From Deltaproteobacteria bacterium UBA2385 (GTDB lineage: Bacteria > Myxococcota_A > UBA796 > UBA2385), in contig DDSR01000147.1 of the NCBI GenBank assembly GCA_002343455.1, forward strand, positions 1 through 5,495: 5,495 nt of DNA, written 5' to 3'. This document shows positions 5,343 to 5,495 of the stretch, piece by piece. The translations under genes and the position numbers were made by a program. The notes beneath the pieces are model-generated. The model saw nothing but the letters and a program-made list of their open reading frames with translations, searched no databases and was not told the origin of the DNA. Every line of letters begins with the position of its first letter. The stretch's first letter is position 1.

Positions 5343-5495
5343 CGGACGAAGGTGACCAGGACGCCGATGAGGACGGCCAGCAGGAGCAGTCCGACGATGC
5401 TGCCGATGACCATGGCCTTGAGCACCACCCGCAGGGTGCTGGGCTCGGCAGCCGCTGCACTCGCTCGGGCGGGCTTGGGTCGGGCGGGCTGGGGA
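5339..5495 (-). CDS. C-terminal end of an unidentified protein with a terminal membrane helix (runs off the right edge)
   Basis: An open frame of 51 codons reaches the window edge and ends with TGA at 5341-5339. It reads a Pro/Ala/Arg-rich linker (PQPARPKPARASAAAAEPS), then LRVVLKAM, then a strong hydrophobic stretch (VIGSIVGLLLLAVLIGVLV) and a three-residue tail TFVR. That is the layout of a cytoplasmic or linker domain with a C-terminal membrane anchor, or of the last helix of a larger membrane protein. The stop shares bases with the M23 start (GTGA), a common sign of a real translationally coupled pair, which is the main support for this frame. The family cannot be told from this fragment. 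Confidence 0.65.
   Translation of the reverse strand, partial: PQPARPKPARASAAAAEPSTLRVVLKAMVIGSIVGLLLLAVLIGVLVTFVR

Noticed and set aside
4090..5460. Minus-strand open frame of 456 codons overlapping the M23 gene
   Set aside because: Same strand but a different frame from the M23 gene; it is Arg/Pro/Gly-rich and carries no motif, whereas the M23 frame has a full catalytic set.

Overview
This is a GC-rich window (about 70% G+C by eye), densely coded, with no gene-free stretch longer than about 60 bases. It looks like a chromosomal segment of a Gram-negative bacterium: there is a lipoprotein with a lipobox, a membrane-anchored M23 endopeptidase of the MepM/NlpD type, and an acyclic carotenoid cluster of the crtC-crtD-crtE kind known from purple proteobacteria and myxobacteria. 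A myxobacterium-like (deltaproteobacterial) or purple-bacterial source is my inference; the sequence alone does not settle it.

Left part (1-2561), carotenoid genes. On the minus strand, crtD (1-hydroxycarotenoid 3,4-desaturase) is followed by the start of crtC (carotenoid 1,2-hydratase). crtC runs off the window edge, and its conserved N-terminal motif is encoded out of frame inside the 3' end of crtD. On the plus strand, diverging from crtD, is crtE, a geranylgeranyl-diphosphate-type synthase. The short AT-richer gap between crtD and crtE holds two facing promoter-like sequences that overlap one another, so supply of the C40 precursor and late acyclic xanthophyll tailoring may be switched together. 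CrtE would make GGPP. Phytoene synthase and phytoene desaturase (not in this window) would make lycopene or neurosporene. CrtC would hydrate a terminal 1,2 double bond, and CrtD would introduce the 3,4 double bond.

Right part (2573-5495), a minus-strand run of four genes read from the right edge leftward. First is the C-terminal end of an unidentified protein with a Pro/Ala-rich linker and a terminal membrane helix. Its stop overlaps the GTG start of the next gene, an anchored M23 peptidase with a LysM/OapA-like N-terminal region. Then come a 72-residue heavy-metal-associated (CopZ-like) protein and a 414-residue lipoprotein with beta-propeller-like strands and a C-terminal pentapeptide repeat tail. 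The last gene converges on crtE; the two stop codons lie 11 bases apart inside the two arms of one inverted repeat. The tight spacing suggests an envelope-related operon, but no function linking the four products is evident.

I found no mobile element, CRISPR array, tRNA or rRNA. The less ordinary points are the deep crtD/crtC overlap, the interlocked divergent promoters, a three-arm alternative RNA hairpin between the metal-binding gene and the lipoprotein gene, and the 15-bp tandem repeat coding for the lipoprotein tail.
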